Shown here: piece after piece, positions 1 to 7,581 of the stretch
Position numbering within the stretch: position 1 is the stretch's first letter
Layout of the letters: every line of letters starts with the position of its first letter
Assembly: GCF_031326205.1 (NCBI RefSeq)
Contig: NZ_CP133721.1
Location: 62,001 to 126,000 of the forward strand
DNA: 64,000 bases
Origin: Flavobacterium sp. 20NA77.7
Lineage (GTDB): Bacteria; Bacteroidota; Bacteroidia; Flavobacteriales; Flavobacteriaceae
Direction of reading: 5' to 3'
Notes under the pieces: generated by a model
The model's database searches: none
What the model was told of the DNA's origin: nothing
What the model saw: the letters and a program-made list of their open reading frames with translations, nothing else
Program-made: the position numbers and the translations under genes

Positions 1-673
1 TATTATTGTCGTCTGATATCCAAACGGTTAAACTTTCTTCTTCTTTAAAAACTCTTCCCGCTTGAACGAAAGGTTTAAAAACCATACAATTGATGTCTCC
101 AAATTTAGTGTTTATATTTTCTTTACCAATAAATTTTAGTTTAAATTTAAAGGTTTCATCGTCAAAAAACATATCAATGGAAATAGATTCGTCAATTTTT
201 AGTTCGTCTACTTTTGGATGATTTCTTAAGTGATAAAAAGAAGAAATGATGTCTTGAACTTCTTCCGGGACTTTAAATGTTTTTTCAGTATTGTTTTTAT
301 AGTCTTTTACCAAAACGGTGTTATTTGCTTGGTTAAAATACCCTTGCTGATTTTTAGTATAGCCTCCTTCGTTAATTTTTCTAATAAAAACATAAGGTTT
401 GTTGGTTTCTTTGTCAAAATAACTTTCATAATTATCGTCTACTTTGAAAAAAAATTTTGTCATTCCTGTTGTATAACCCTTTCCTATAACATGATGCATT
501 TTTTTGCCAGCTAAAGTCGCATCTTTTACTTCTAATGTTGCATGACCAGCATTTACCAAACCATAATGTATGCGAAATTTAAGAAATTCACCTATTGAAT
601 AGGAGTCAATTTCTTCTGTGTTGAAAGAATTTATTAGAATAAATAGGATGGAAAGCGAAAAAATTCTTTTCAT
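1..673 (-). CDS. DUF3108 domain protein, C-terminus cut by window edge
   Basis: Translating the minus strand from the ATG at 673 gives an open frame of 224 codons that runs off the window at base 1. It begins MKRIFSLSILFILINSFN, a secretion signal, followed by a beta-rich region with the DUF3108 pattern (IGEFLKFRIHYGLVNAG near residues 27-43, then repeated FKVDDNYESYFD-like strands). DUF3108 proteins are periplasmic or surface proteins of unknown function that are common in Bacteroidetes. The gene has its own promoter at 721-751. Family assignment is by pattern recognition; the missing C-terminus prevents a length check. Confidence 0.8.
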   Translation of the reverse strand, partial: MKRIFSLSILFILINSFNTEEIDSYSIGEFLKFRIHYGLVNAGHATLEVKDATLAGKKMHHVIGKGYTTGMTKFFFKVDDNYESYFDKETNKPYVFIRKINEGGYTKNQQGYFNQANNTVLVKDYKNNTEKTFKVPEEVQDIISSFYHLRNHPKVDELKIDESISIDMFFDDETFKFKLKFIGKENINTKFGDINCMVFKPFVQAGRVFKEEESLTVWISDDNN

Positions 674-720
674 TTTTTAGTTGTTTATTGATTATAAACA
701 CGTATAAACAATTATTGTTC

Positions 721-751
721 CAAAAGTACAAAAACAAAAAAACTCAGTCAA
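721..751 (-). promoter_or_regulatory. Promoter of the DUF3108 gene
   Basis: On the minus strand TACTTTTG (plus 721-728) matches the Bacteroidetes -7 consensus TAnnTTTG and lies 20 bases after a TTG (plus 749-751). It overlaps the hairpin at 738-770, so the promoter starts just where the upstream transcript is expected to end. Confidence 0.55.
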
Positions 752-770
752 AATAAATGACTGAGTTTTT
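738..770 (-). terminator. Intrinsic terminator of the candidate small RNA
   Basis: This is a perfect 13-base inverted repeat (738-750 and 758-770) with a 7-base loop. Read on the minus strand it is followed by a T-rich run. It lies upstream of the DUF3108 start and 280 bases beyond the hppD terminator, so it ends a separate transcript. Confidence 0.75.
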
Positions 771-846
771 ATGCTATTAACCAACCAAAAAACTATAAAT
801 TATGAAAAACTTATAACAATATGAGTCTACTACCTCTCAGATTGCG
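738..846 (-). ncRNA. Candidate small RNA or attenuated leader, about 108 nt
   Basis: The unit has a consensus promoter (851-882), a predicted start near 843-846 and a perfect intrinsic terminator (738-770). There is no ATG on this strand between start and terminator, so it is not a small protein gene of usual type. A 5-base segment near the 5' end (CTGAG) could pair with CTCAG in the terminator stem, leaving room for attenuation of the downstream DUF3108 gene, but that gene has its own promoter, which favours a free-standing RNA. I cannot name an Rfam family for it. Confidence 0.5.
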
Positions 847-850
847 AATG

Positions 851-882
851 CAAAATTAGGTTCAATGTTGTGAAAAATTCAA
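851..882 (-). promoter_or_regulatory. Promoter of the candidate small RNA
   Basis: On the minus strand TAATTTTG (plus 851-858) is a perfect TAnnTTTG -7 box, 21 bases after a TTG (plus 880-882). No protein gene starts within 170 bases downstream. Confidence 0.6.
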
Positions 883-1005
883 CAAAAATTCAACTTTAAC
901 ACTTTTAACAGAAAAATAATTGAAATAATTGCTTAAAATTTAATAATACAAAAAAATAATTAAGAATTTTTGTAAACTTAACAATAGAGGTTGTTTTAAA
1001 TATAA
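883..1005. other. AT-rich spacer, nothing recognised
   Basis: This is the rest of the 380-base stretch between the DUF3108 gene and hppD. I see no open frame, hairpin or promoter in it beyond the elements listed on either side. Confidence 0.5.
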
Positions 1006-1006
1006 C

Positions 1007-1042
1007 AAAAAAAGGCTAAAAAATTAAATTTTAGCCTTTTTT
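1007..1042 (-). terminator. Intrinsic terminator after hppD
   Basis: AAAAGGCTAAAA and its complement TTTTAGCCTTTT (ending at 1042) flank a short AT loop. Read on the minus strand the stem is followed by a run of T. It sits just after the hppD stop codon. Confidence 0.85.
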
Positions 1043-1053
1043 CTGTTCATAAA

Positions 1054-2217
1054 TTATAATGTTCCTCTCAATTCTTGTTCGCGTTCAATAGATTCGAACA
1101 GTGCTTTGAAGTTACCGGCACCAAATCCTTTTGCCCCCATTCGTTGTATAATTTCAAAGAACAACGTTGGTCTGTCTTCTACGGGTTTGGTAAAAATTTG
1201 CAATAAATATCCTTCATCATCCGCATCAATCATAATTCCTAATTTTTGAAGTTCAGTAATGTCTTCTTTAAACTTAGACATGTGGTCTTTTAATCGTTCA
1301 GGAATTGCATCATAATAGGCTTGAGGAGGAGTGCTTAAAAATTCAATTCCTCTTTCACGCATTTTTGCAACAGTAGAAATAATATCATCAGTAGCAACTG
1401 CAATATGCTGTACCCCTTCATCTTCATAAAAATCTAAGTATTCTTCAATTTGTGATCTTTTTTTACCGTTAGCAGGTTCATTAATTGGAAATTTTATTCT
1501 ACCATTCCCGTTACTCATTACTTTAGACATCAAAGCAGAATATTCGGTAGTAATTTGTTTGTCATCAAAAGATAAGAAATTAACAAATCCCATCACGTCT
1601 TCAAACCATTTTACAGCTTCATTCATTCTGTTCCATCCTGTGTTTCCAACCATGTGATCAATATATTTTAAACCAACTGGTTCAGGGTTATACTCTGATT
1701 TCCATTCGTTATAACCTGGTAAAAATACGCCGTTATAATTTTTACGTTCTACAAAAATAAAAACGGTTTCTCCATAGGCACCATAGATACCCGCACGAAT
1801 AACTTCTCCGTTCTCGTCTTTTTCTACAGTTGGTTCAAAGTAAGGTTTTGCACCGCGTTTCGTTGTTTCTTTAAAAGCATTTTTTGCATCTTCAACCCAA
1901 AGCGCAATCACTTTTACTCCGTCACCATGTTTTTTTACATGTTCTCCAATAGGTGAATTGCTGTTTAATGCGGTTGTTAAAACTAAACGAATTTTGTCTT
2001 GTTTCAATACATATGATGCGCAGTCTTTCACTCCTGTTTCTAATCCTGCATAGGCTAAAGATTGAAAACCAAAAGCGGTTTTGTAAAAATGAGCCGCTTG
2101 TTTTGCGTTGCCCACATATAGTTCCACATAGTCTGTTCCTAATAAAGGTAAAAAGTCTTGTGCTCCTTCAAATATTTTTTCTAAGCCGTATTCGACTGAT
2201 TTTATTTCTTGTGACAT
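1054..2217 (-). CDS. hppD: 4-hydroxyphenylpyruvate dioxygenase
   Basis: The enzyme is a non-haem Fe(II) dioxygenase that converts 4-hydroxyphenylpyruvate to homogentisate in tyrosine breakdown. At 387 residues it has the usual length. Two vicinal-oxygen-chelate (glyoxalase-like) halves are visible: an N-terminal one (FLPLLGTDYVELYVGNAKQA) and a catalytic C-terminal one. Probable iron ligands are the His in YIDHMVGN, the His in GVQHIAVATDD and the Glu in LFFEIIQR; the family signature GFGAGNFKALFESIE follows. It lies 27 bases downstream of hmgA on the same strand and is followed by a terminator, so the two form an operon for consecutive steps of the pathway. Confidence 0.96.
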   Translation of the reverse strand: MSQEIKSVEYGLEKIFEGAQDFLPLLGTDYVELYVGNAKQAAHFYKTAFGFQSLAYAGLETGVKDCASYVLKQDKIRLVLTTALNSNSPIGEHVKKHGDGVKVIALWVEDAKNAFKETTKRGAKPYFEPTVEKDENGEVIRAGIYGAYGETVFIFVERKNYNGVFLPGYNEWKSEYNPEPVGLKYIDHMVGNTGWNRMNEAVKWFEDVMGFVNFLSFDDKQITTEYSALMSKVMSNGNGRIKFPINEPANGKKRSQIEEYLDFYEDEGVQHIAVATDDIISTVAKMRERGIEFLSTPPQAYYDAIPERLKDHMSKFKEDITELQKLGIMIDADDEGYLLQIFTKPVEDRPTLFFEIIQRMGAKGFGAGNFKALFESIEREQELRGTL

Positions 2218-2244
2218 TTTTTTAATTTTTTGATGATTTAGATT

Positions 2245-3402
2245 TTAATCTAACCAAGATTGATAATATTTTTCATCTGCTATTTTCATAGCCTCTTCTG
2301 TAACCATTAAAGGTTTAAATGTGTCAACCATAACTGCCAATTCTTGCGTTTCAGTTTTTCCAATACTTCTTTCAACAGCTCCTGGGTGTGGACCGTGCGG
2401 AATGCCTGCTGGATGTAATGAAATATGACCCGCTTCAATGTCGTTTCTGCTCATGAAATCACCATCTACATAATACAACACCTCATCGGCATCAATATTA
2501 CTATGATTGTATGGTGCAGGAATAGATTGTGGATGATAGTCATACAACCTTGGCACAAAAGAGCAAATTACAAACGCATCGGTTTCAAATGTCTGATGAA
2601 TAGGAGGTGGCAGATGAATTCTTCCTGTAATTGGTTCAAAGTCATGAATAGAAAAGGCATAAGGATAATTATAACCATCATATCCAACAACATCAAATGG
2701 ATGTGTGGCATAGATCATATCAAAAATTTCATCTTTCTTTTTGATTTTTATTAAGAAATCTCCTTTTTCATTATGTGTTTCTAATTCTTCAGGACGACGA
2801 ATGTCTCTTTCGCAAAAAGGCGAATGTTCTAGTAATTGACCAAACCAATTTCTATATTGTTTAGGCGTGTAAACAGGTCTTCTGGATTCTACTATGAATA
2901 GGCGGTTGTCTTCTGTGTCGAAGTCTATTTTATAAATCATTCCACGTGGAATAACCAAATAGTCACCATATTTAAAATCTAGATTTCCTAGCATGGTTCT
3001 TAATTTTCCCGTTCCTTTATGGATGAAAATCACTTCGTCAGAATCTGTGTTTTTATAAAAATAATCTGTTGTTGATTTTTTTGGTGCGGCCAATACAATA
3101 TGGCAATCAGCATTAGTCAACACTATTTTTCTACTTTCTAAAAAATCGTCTTGTGGCGCTACTTGAAACCCTCTTAGTCTGTAAGACTGAATATTGTTTG
3201 CTTTCGCAATTTTTGGAGCTACATCATATTGTTTTTTTATTTCTTTGACTTGTGTAGGTCTATGTTCGTGATACATGTTGGTTGACATTCCGTCAAAACC
3301 AATAGTACCAAACAATTGTTCATAATATAAGTCGCCATTTTCTTTTCTAAATTGAATATGGCGTTTATGAGGAATTGTTCCTAATTTATGATAAATAGGC
3401 AT
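2245..3402 (-). CDS. hmgA: Homogentisate 1,2-dioxygenase
   Basis: The protein opens the aromatic ring of homogentisate to give maleylacetoacetate. It is 385 residues, shorter than the roughly 430-residue proteobacterial and eukaryotic enzymes. The cupin-like core carries the expected His- and Glu-rich segments: GRIHLPPPIHQTFE near residue 260 and GHISLHPAGIPHGPHPGAVE near 330-350. It is first in the hmgA-hppD operon. The next enzyme of the pathway, fumarylacetoacetase, is not in this window. The 200-base upstream region lies behind the permease terminator and must hold the operon promoter; I see only a weak -7-like site (GATATTTG) and an imperfect hairpin (CTCAT...ATGAG near 3484-3510). Confidence 0.94.
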   Translation of the reverse strand: MPIYHKLGTIPHKRHIQFRKENGDLYYEQLFGTIGFDGMSTNMYHEHRPTQVKEIKKQYDVAPKIAKANNIQSYRLRGFQVAPQDDFLESRKIVLTNADCHIVLAAPKKSTTDYFYKNTDSDEVIFIHKGTGKLRTMLGNLDFKYGDYLVIPRGMIYKIDFDTEDNRLFIVESRRPVYTPKQYRNWFGQLLEHSPFCERDIRRPEELETHNEKGDFLIKIKKKDEIFDMIYATHPFDVVGYDGYNYPYAFSIHDFEPITGRIHLPPPIHQTFETDAFVICSFVPRLYDYHPQSIPAPYNHSNIDADEVLYYVDGDFMSRNDIEAGHISLHPAGIPHGPHPGAVERSIGKTETQELAVMVDTFKPLMVTEEAMKIADEKYYQSWLD

Positions 3403-3576
3403 GGTTTTTTTGTTTAAAAGGTTAAAGTCTAAAAGTTTAAAGCTATTCTAAAAACTTTACTCAATAATCAACAAAAGGCATCTCATTCAGGATTTCTCTT
3501 GATGAGGAATTTTAAGTAGGCTAATAAATCTTTATAAATAAGAGGCATAGATTTATTTTAGTGTAACAAATATCGG

Positions 3577-3610
3577 AAAAAAAATAAAAAAGCCACTAAA
3601 AAGTGGCTTA
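3577..3610 (-). terminator. Intrinsic terminator after the amino acid permease
   Basis: AAGCCACT (3590-3597), loop AAAA, AGTGGCTT (3602-3609). Read on the minus strand the hairpin is followed by a long T-rich run (plus 3577-3589). It comes immediately after the permease stop codon. Confidence 0.85.
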
Positions 3611-3615
3611 ATTTT

Positions 3616-5259
3616 TTATGATTCTTTTTCAAGATTTGAGTGGCGTTTACTATATAATAAATATACTATAATACCAAACGAACCCCATATTAAAAAAGTA
3701 TACCAAGTTTCAGTTCTAACCTGAGTCATTAAAAATATATTAAAACAAACACCTAAAGTTCCCACAACATATACGGCAGGAGTTTTATAAGGTCTTTCTA
3801 ATTCTGGTTTTTTTACTCTAAGAACCATAACTGCCATACACACCATTGCAAACGCAAGTAAGGTTCCCATAGAACACATTTCAGAAACTTTTTCAATAGG
3901 TGTTAACGCTGCTACAATAGAGATTATTAACCCTATTAGAATGGTGCTTTTATGTGGAGTTAAAAATTTAGGGTGTAAATCTTTAAAAAACGAAGGAAGT
4001 AGTCCGTCTTTAGACATTCCTAAAAATATACGTGTTTGTCCTAACATCATTACTAACATTACCGACATTAAGCCTGCAGTTGCAGCTACTGTAATAAGTA
4101 AAGTTGCCCATTTTAAACCAACACCACTAAATGCAGAGGCCACTGGCGCAGCTTTATCTAATTGGTCAAAACGAACCATTCCGGTTAATACTAAAGAAAC
4201 TAATATATATAGTACGGTACAAATAATTAAGGAAGCAATAATTGCAAAAGGTACATCTTTTTTAGGATTAATAGCTTCGCCCGCTTGAGTGGAAACGGCG
4301 TCAAATCCAATATAAGCAAAGAATACAATCGTTGCAGCAGTAAGTACACCGCCAAATCCAAAATTAATTTTTTCTACTCCATCAACTATTGTTGTGGTTT
4401 CTTCAGGAATGAAAGGCACCCAATTAGTCGTATCGATATAAAAAGCTCCTACAATGATAACAAATAACACGACTGCAATTTTTATGATTACAATGATATT
4501 GTTTGTTTTTGCAGCTTCTTTAATCCCTTTAACTAGGATAGCAGTAATTAACCAAGTAATTAAAAATGCAGGAAGGTTAAAAACCAATCCAGATAAGTCT
4601 ATAGAAGAATAATGTTCTGCAAATTTAGCCACTCCTTCGCCCGTAGCAAAGTTTTGAAAATCTTTAAGGGAAGTCAAACTTTTAAAAGCACCAGCAAATT
4701 CTGCGTTTGCAAATGCACTTTTTATTTGTTCAAACGTAGCATTTGTATGAGTAGCAAGGTACTCTTTTACTGCATCTACTGCTTTTGCATGATTTAATTT
4801 TTCTACGGCTGTTGCCTTATCAGATAATAAACTGAGGGGAAGTCTTACGTGAAAAAGACCTAATAATTTGGTGAAATATCCACTCCAAGCTACCGCTACG
4901 GTTGTGGCTCCCATCATGTATTCTAGAATTAAATTCCAACCTATGAACCAAGCAAAAACTTCTCCAATAGTACCATAAGCATAGGCATATGCCGATCCTT
5001 CTACGGGAAGTACAGAGGCAAATTCTGCATAACAAAGAGAAGCAAATAAACATCCAATACCGGCAATTACAAAAGACAAAGCTAATGCTGGCCCTGCATA
5101 ATCGTGAGCAGCAATACCCGTCAATGTAAAAATTCCACCTCCAATAATTGCTCCAATTCCTAATGAGGTAAGTCCCCATCGTGTAAGAACGCGATTTAAA
5201 CCGCTTTTTTTCATGTCTGCTTCAAATGCTGAAACAGGTTTTACTCTCCAAATTGACAT
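3616..5259 (-). CDS. APC-family amino acid permease with long periplasmic loop
   Basis: A 547-residue inner-membrane transporter of the amino acid-polyamine-organocation superfamily, closest in pattern to the cationic amino acid transporter (CAT/YfnA) branch. The diagnostic unwound-helix motif GIGAIIGGGIFTLTG lies in TM1 (residues 34-48), and about 12-13 hydrophobic segments are visible. Residues about 147-220, between the predicted TM3 and TM4, form a hydrophilic, Ala/Lys-rich, probably helical loop of about 75 residues that is longer than usual and should face the periplasm. The substrate cannot be told from sequence. It is transcribed alone, from the promoter at 5280-5287 to the terminator at 3577-3610. 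Confidence 0.9.
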   Translation of the reverse strand: MSIWRVKPVSAFEADMKKSGLNRVLTRWGLTSLGIGAIIGGGIFTLTGIAAHDYAGPALALSFVIAGIGCLFASLCYAEFASVLPVEGSAYAYAYGTIGEVFAWFIGWNLILEYMMGATTVAVAWSGYFTKLLGLFHVRLPLSLLSDKATAVEKLNHAKAVDAVKEYLATHTNATFEQIKSAFANAEFAGAFKSLTSLKDFQNFATGEGVAKFAEHYSSIDLSGLVFNLPAFLITWLITAILVKGIKEAAKTNNIIVIIKIAVVLFVIIVGAFYIDTTNWVPFIPEETTTIVDGVEKINFGFGGVLTAATIVFFAYIGFDAVSTQAGEAINPKKDVPFAIIASLIICTVLYILVSLVLTGMVRFDQLDKAAPVASAFSGVGLKWATLLITVAATAGLMSVMLVMMLGQTRIFLGMSKDGLLPSFFKDLHPKFLTPHKSTILIGLIISIVAALTPIEKVSEMCSMGTLLAFAMVCMAVMVLRVKKPELERPYKTPAVYVVGTLGVCFNIFLMTQVRTETWYTFLIWGSFGIIVYLLYSKRHSNLEKES

Positions 5260-5279
5260 AATTTTAGTTTTTTAGTTTT

Positions 5280-5287
5280 CAAATATA
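5280..5287 (-). promoter_or_regulatory. -7 box of the permease gene
   Basis: TATATTTG on the minus strand matches TAnnTTTG exactly, 20 bases before the start codon. No clear TTG is present at the expected upstream spacing. Confidence 0.45.
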
Positions 5288-5325
5288 TGATTTTTTAATA
5301 AAAAATAAAGATTTTAAAAAAGGGT

Positions 5326-7578
5326 TTAAAAAACAAAACCTAAATTAAACCATAAATTATTGTTTCCTGTTTCTGGGGACCAACTGTATTTAATCTCAAT
5401 GGGGCCAATAAATGACTCATAACCATAGCCAAAGGCAAAACCAGAATAGGAAGGACGGTTAATCCAATCTTGGGTAGCATTAAAAATAAAATTTCCAATA
5501 TTTGCTGCGTTATAGGAAAAATTGACATGATTTTTTCTGTAAAATTCATGATCAACCGTTGCAGAAGTTTTTACATAACTATTTCCTAAAATGCTTAAAT
5601 AGTTGTAACCATAAAAAGATTTTATATTATTTACCTCTCGAAAACCATACCCGCCAAATACAAAATCAAAATAAGGAGAACTGTTGGTGCCTATTTTGCT
5701 TCCTCCTTCAGCTTGCACTAAAAAAGATAGCTTTTTTAAGGGAGAAAATGCAATACCAAAATCAAATTTACCTATGGAGAAGCGATCAAAATTTCCAGAA
5801 TAATCAGACGAGTAAACAAAGGTTTTAAAGTTGCTTTTTACGTACCAGCCTTTAGTGGGAAAATATTTTTTATTAAAACTGTCGTGTGTAATGTTTCCAA
5901 AGAAAGATAAATAATCACTATTCTCAATAATACCATTATTTATTGAAAAATTTTGTGTTTTCATTTTTAAATGCTGCCATTCTGTTCCTAAACTTATGGT
6001 GAATTTTTTTGAAAAAATTGTTTGAATAAAAAATTGATTACTTAAACTACTATAATCTAAATTAATAGTCCGTAAGTCGGGACTATTAAATAATTGGCTA
6101 ATCCCAAAATCACTTGAGATGTTTTTGTTAAAAGTTACAAAACTTGAATTGAAACCTACGCTCCAATAAAATCCATTATCGATAAGGTAATTTAAATCAT
6201 ATCTAAAATTGTCGCCTAATATTAAATCGACTGAAAAAACGTCATTTTTAGAAATAATTTTCTTTTGTGTTATATTTATTAACGCCCCACTTTTAAAAAA
6301 ATCGTCATAATGTAATCCGAATTTTAAAAACGTATTGACCGGATTTTCTTTAAGTTCAAAGTTTAGGTTTTCGGCATCAAAATGGTATTTAATGGAGCTA
6401 AAATTTTGGGTAGCGGTTAAGTTTTGAATTCCTTTTTGAAATTCTGAATAGTTAATTTTAGAGTTAGAGCGAAGTTTTAATTTACCCAGTAAATAAGCAC
6501 GAGTGTAGTTTTTAGTTTCATTAAAGTTAATTTCCTTTATTGAAAGGACTTTGTTTTCATTAACTAAGTCAGGTTTTTTATATTCTTTGTTTTGAAGTAA
6601 AATCAATTTTTGAATCTGTTTTTTAGCTTCAGTCTCTCCTATAGTTATAATTTTTTTTCCATCATCGAAAGATAAAACCGAAAATCCATTAATATTGGGT
6701 TTAATATAAATATCTGTCAGCTTTAATTTATCTTGCATTTTATCAAGTGTACTAAAATTTGAAATTTGCAATAAAATAGTGGTTACTCCATTTAAATCTT
6801 TTCTTGTTTTTAACTCATCTTGTACATCAACTCCAATAATATAATCTGCTCCTGCAGCTTTTAAATTTTCTATGGGATAATTGTTTTTAACCCCTCCGTC
6901 AATTAATAATTTATTATCAATTTCTATAGGATTAAAAAGAGAAGGAATAGCCCCGCTAGCTACAAGCGCTTGGGCTAACACGCCTTTGTCTAAAATAACT
7001 TCTTCACCATTTTCAATGTTTGTTGCCATACAAAAAAAAGGAGTAGGTAGTTTACTAAAATCACTAATATTTCTTACGTGATAGGTAAGTTGTGATAATA
7101 AGTTGTAGTTATACATTCCTTTGGATAAGGCGCTAGGCGTTCCTAGTTTTAATTTATTAAAAGGAAGTGTAAACGCGTAGGTTTCGTCATTTCTTTTTTC
7201 GAAAAATGATTTTGAACTTCTAGGAATATAATCTTGAATAAGCGCATCAATATCTATAGTAGTGAAAATAGAATCGAGTTGTTTTGCGTTGTACCCTGAT
7301 GCATATAAACCACCTATAATAGCTCCCATACTTGTACCGCCGATATAATCAATTTTTATACCTAATGAATCAATTACTTTTAAAACACCAATGTGAGCCA
7401 GTCCTTTTGCTCCACCACCAGAAAGCACTAATCCAATTTTTGGTTTTTTTAAAGTTTCTTGTGCGTTTCCGCTTAAAGGAAAAAGGAAAAAGGAAAAAAT
7501 AAAAAGACATACATAAAGATAGCATTCACAACAGTGAACCTTTTTTTTGTTTCCTCTATTCTCTTTTTGCTTTAGCAT
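5326..7578 (-). CDS. Patatin-like phospholipase fused to a BamA-type outer-membrane barrel
   Basis: A 750-residue protein with a signal peptide (cleavage after GNAQ, residue 40). The patatin domain follows: oxyanion loop GGGAKG (54-59), nucleophile motif GTSMG with Ser83, and the catalytic Asp in IDGGVKNN near residue 227. After it come a POTRA-like segment (about 345-410) and a 16-strand-type Omp85/BamA barrel ending in a terminal aromatic (LGFVF). The order matches the PlpD type Vd autotransporters and related Bacteroidetes proteins, in which the phospholipase is carried by its own barrel. The start is 3 bases after the uvrC stop, so the two share a message. The likely substrate, membrane phospholipid, is inferred from the family. 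Confidence 0.9.
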   Translation of the reverse strand: MLKQKENRGNKKKVHCCECYLYVCLFIFSFFLFPLSGNAQETLKKPKIGLVLSGGGAKGLAHIGVLKVIDSLGIKIDYIGGTSMGAIIGGLYASGYNAKQLDSIFTTIDIDALIQDYIPRSSKSFFEKRNDETYAFTLPFNKLKLGTPSALSKGMYNYNLLSQLTYHVRNISDFSKLPTPFFCMATNIENGEEVILDKGVLAQALVASGAIPSLFNPIEIDNKLLIDGGVKNNYPIENLKAAGADYIIGVDVQDELKTRKDLNGVTTILLQISNFSTLDKMQDKLKLTDIYIKPNINGFSVLSFDDGKKIITIGETEAKKQIQKLILLQNKEYKKPDLVNENKVLSIKEINFNETKNYTRAYLLGKLKLRSNSKINYSEFQKGIQNLTATQNFSSIKYHFDAENLNFELKENPVNTFLKFGLHYDDFFKSGALINITQKKIISKNDVFSVDLILGDNFRYDLNYLIDNGFYWSVGFNSSFVTFNKNISSDFGISQLFNSPDLRTINLDYSSLSNQFFIQTIFSKKFTISLGTEWQHLKMKTQNFSINNGIIENSDYLSFFGNITHDSFNKKYFPTKGWYVKSNFKTFVYSSDYSGNFDRFSIGKFDFGIAFSPLKKLSFLVQAEGGSKIGTNSSPYFDFVFGGYGFREVNNIKSFYGYNYLSILGNSYVKTSATVDHEFYRKNHVNFSYNAANIGNFIFNATQDWINRPSYSGFAFGYGYESFIGPIEIKYSWSPETGNNNLWFNLGFVF

Positions 7579-7581
7579 ATA

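Noticed and set aside
41..60. Possible frame breaks in the truncated edge genes
   Set aside because: Both edge genes read cleanly to the window limits; the truncation is caused by the window, not by mutation.
230..514. Plus-strand frame of 94 codons at the window start
   Set aside because: It is fully antisense to the DUF3108 gene, which has a signal peptide, family motifs and a promoter.
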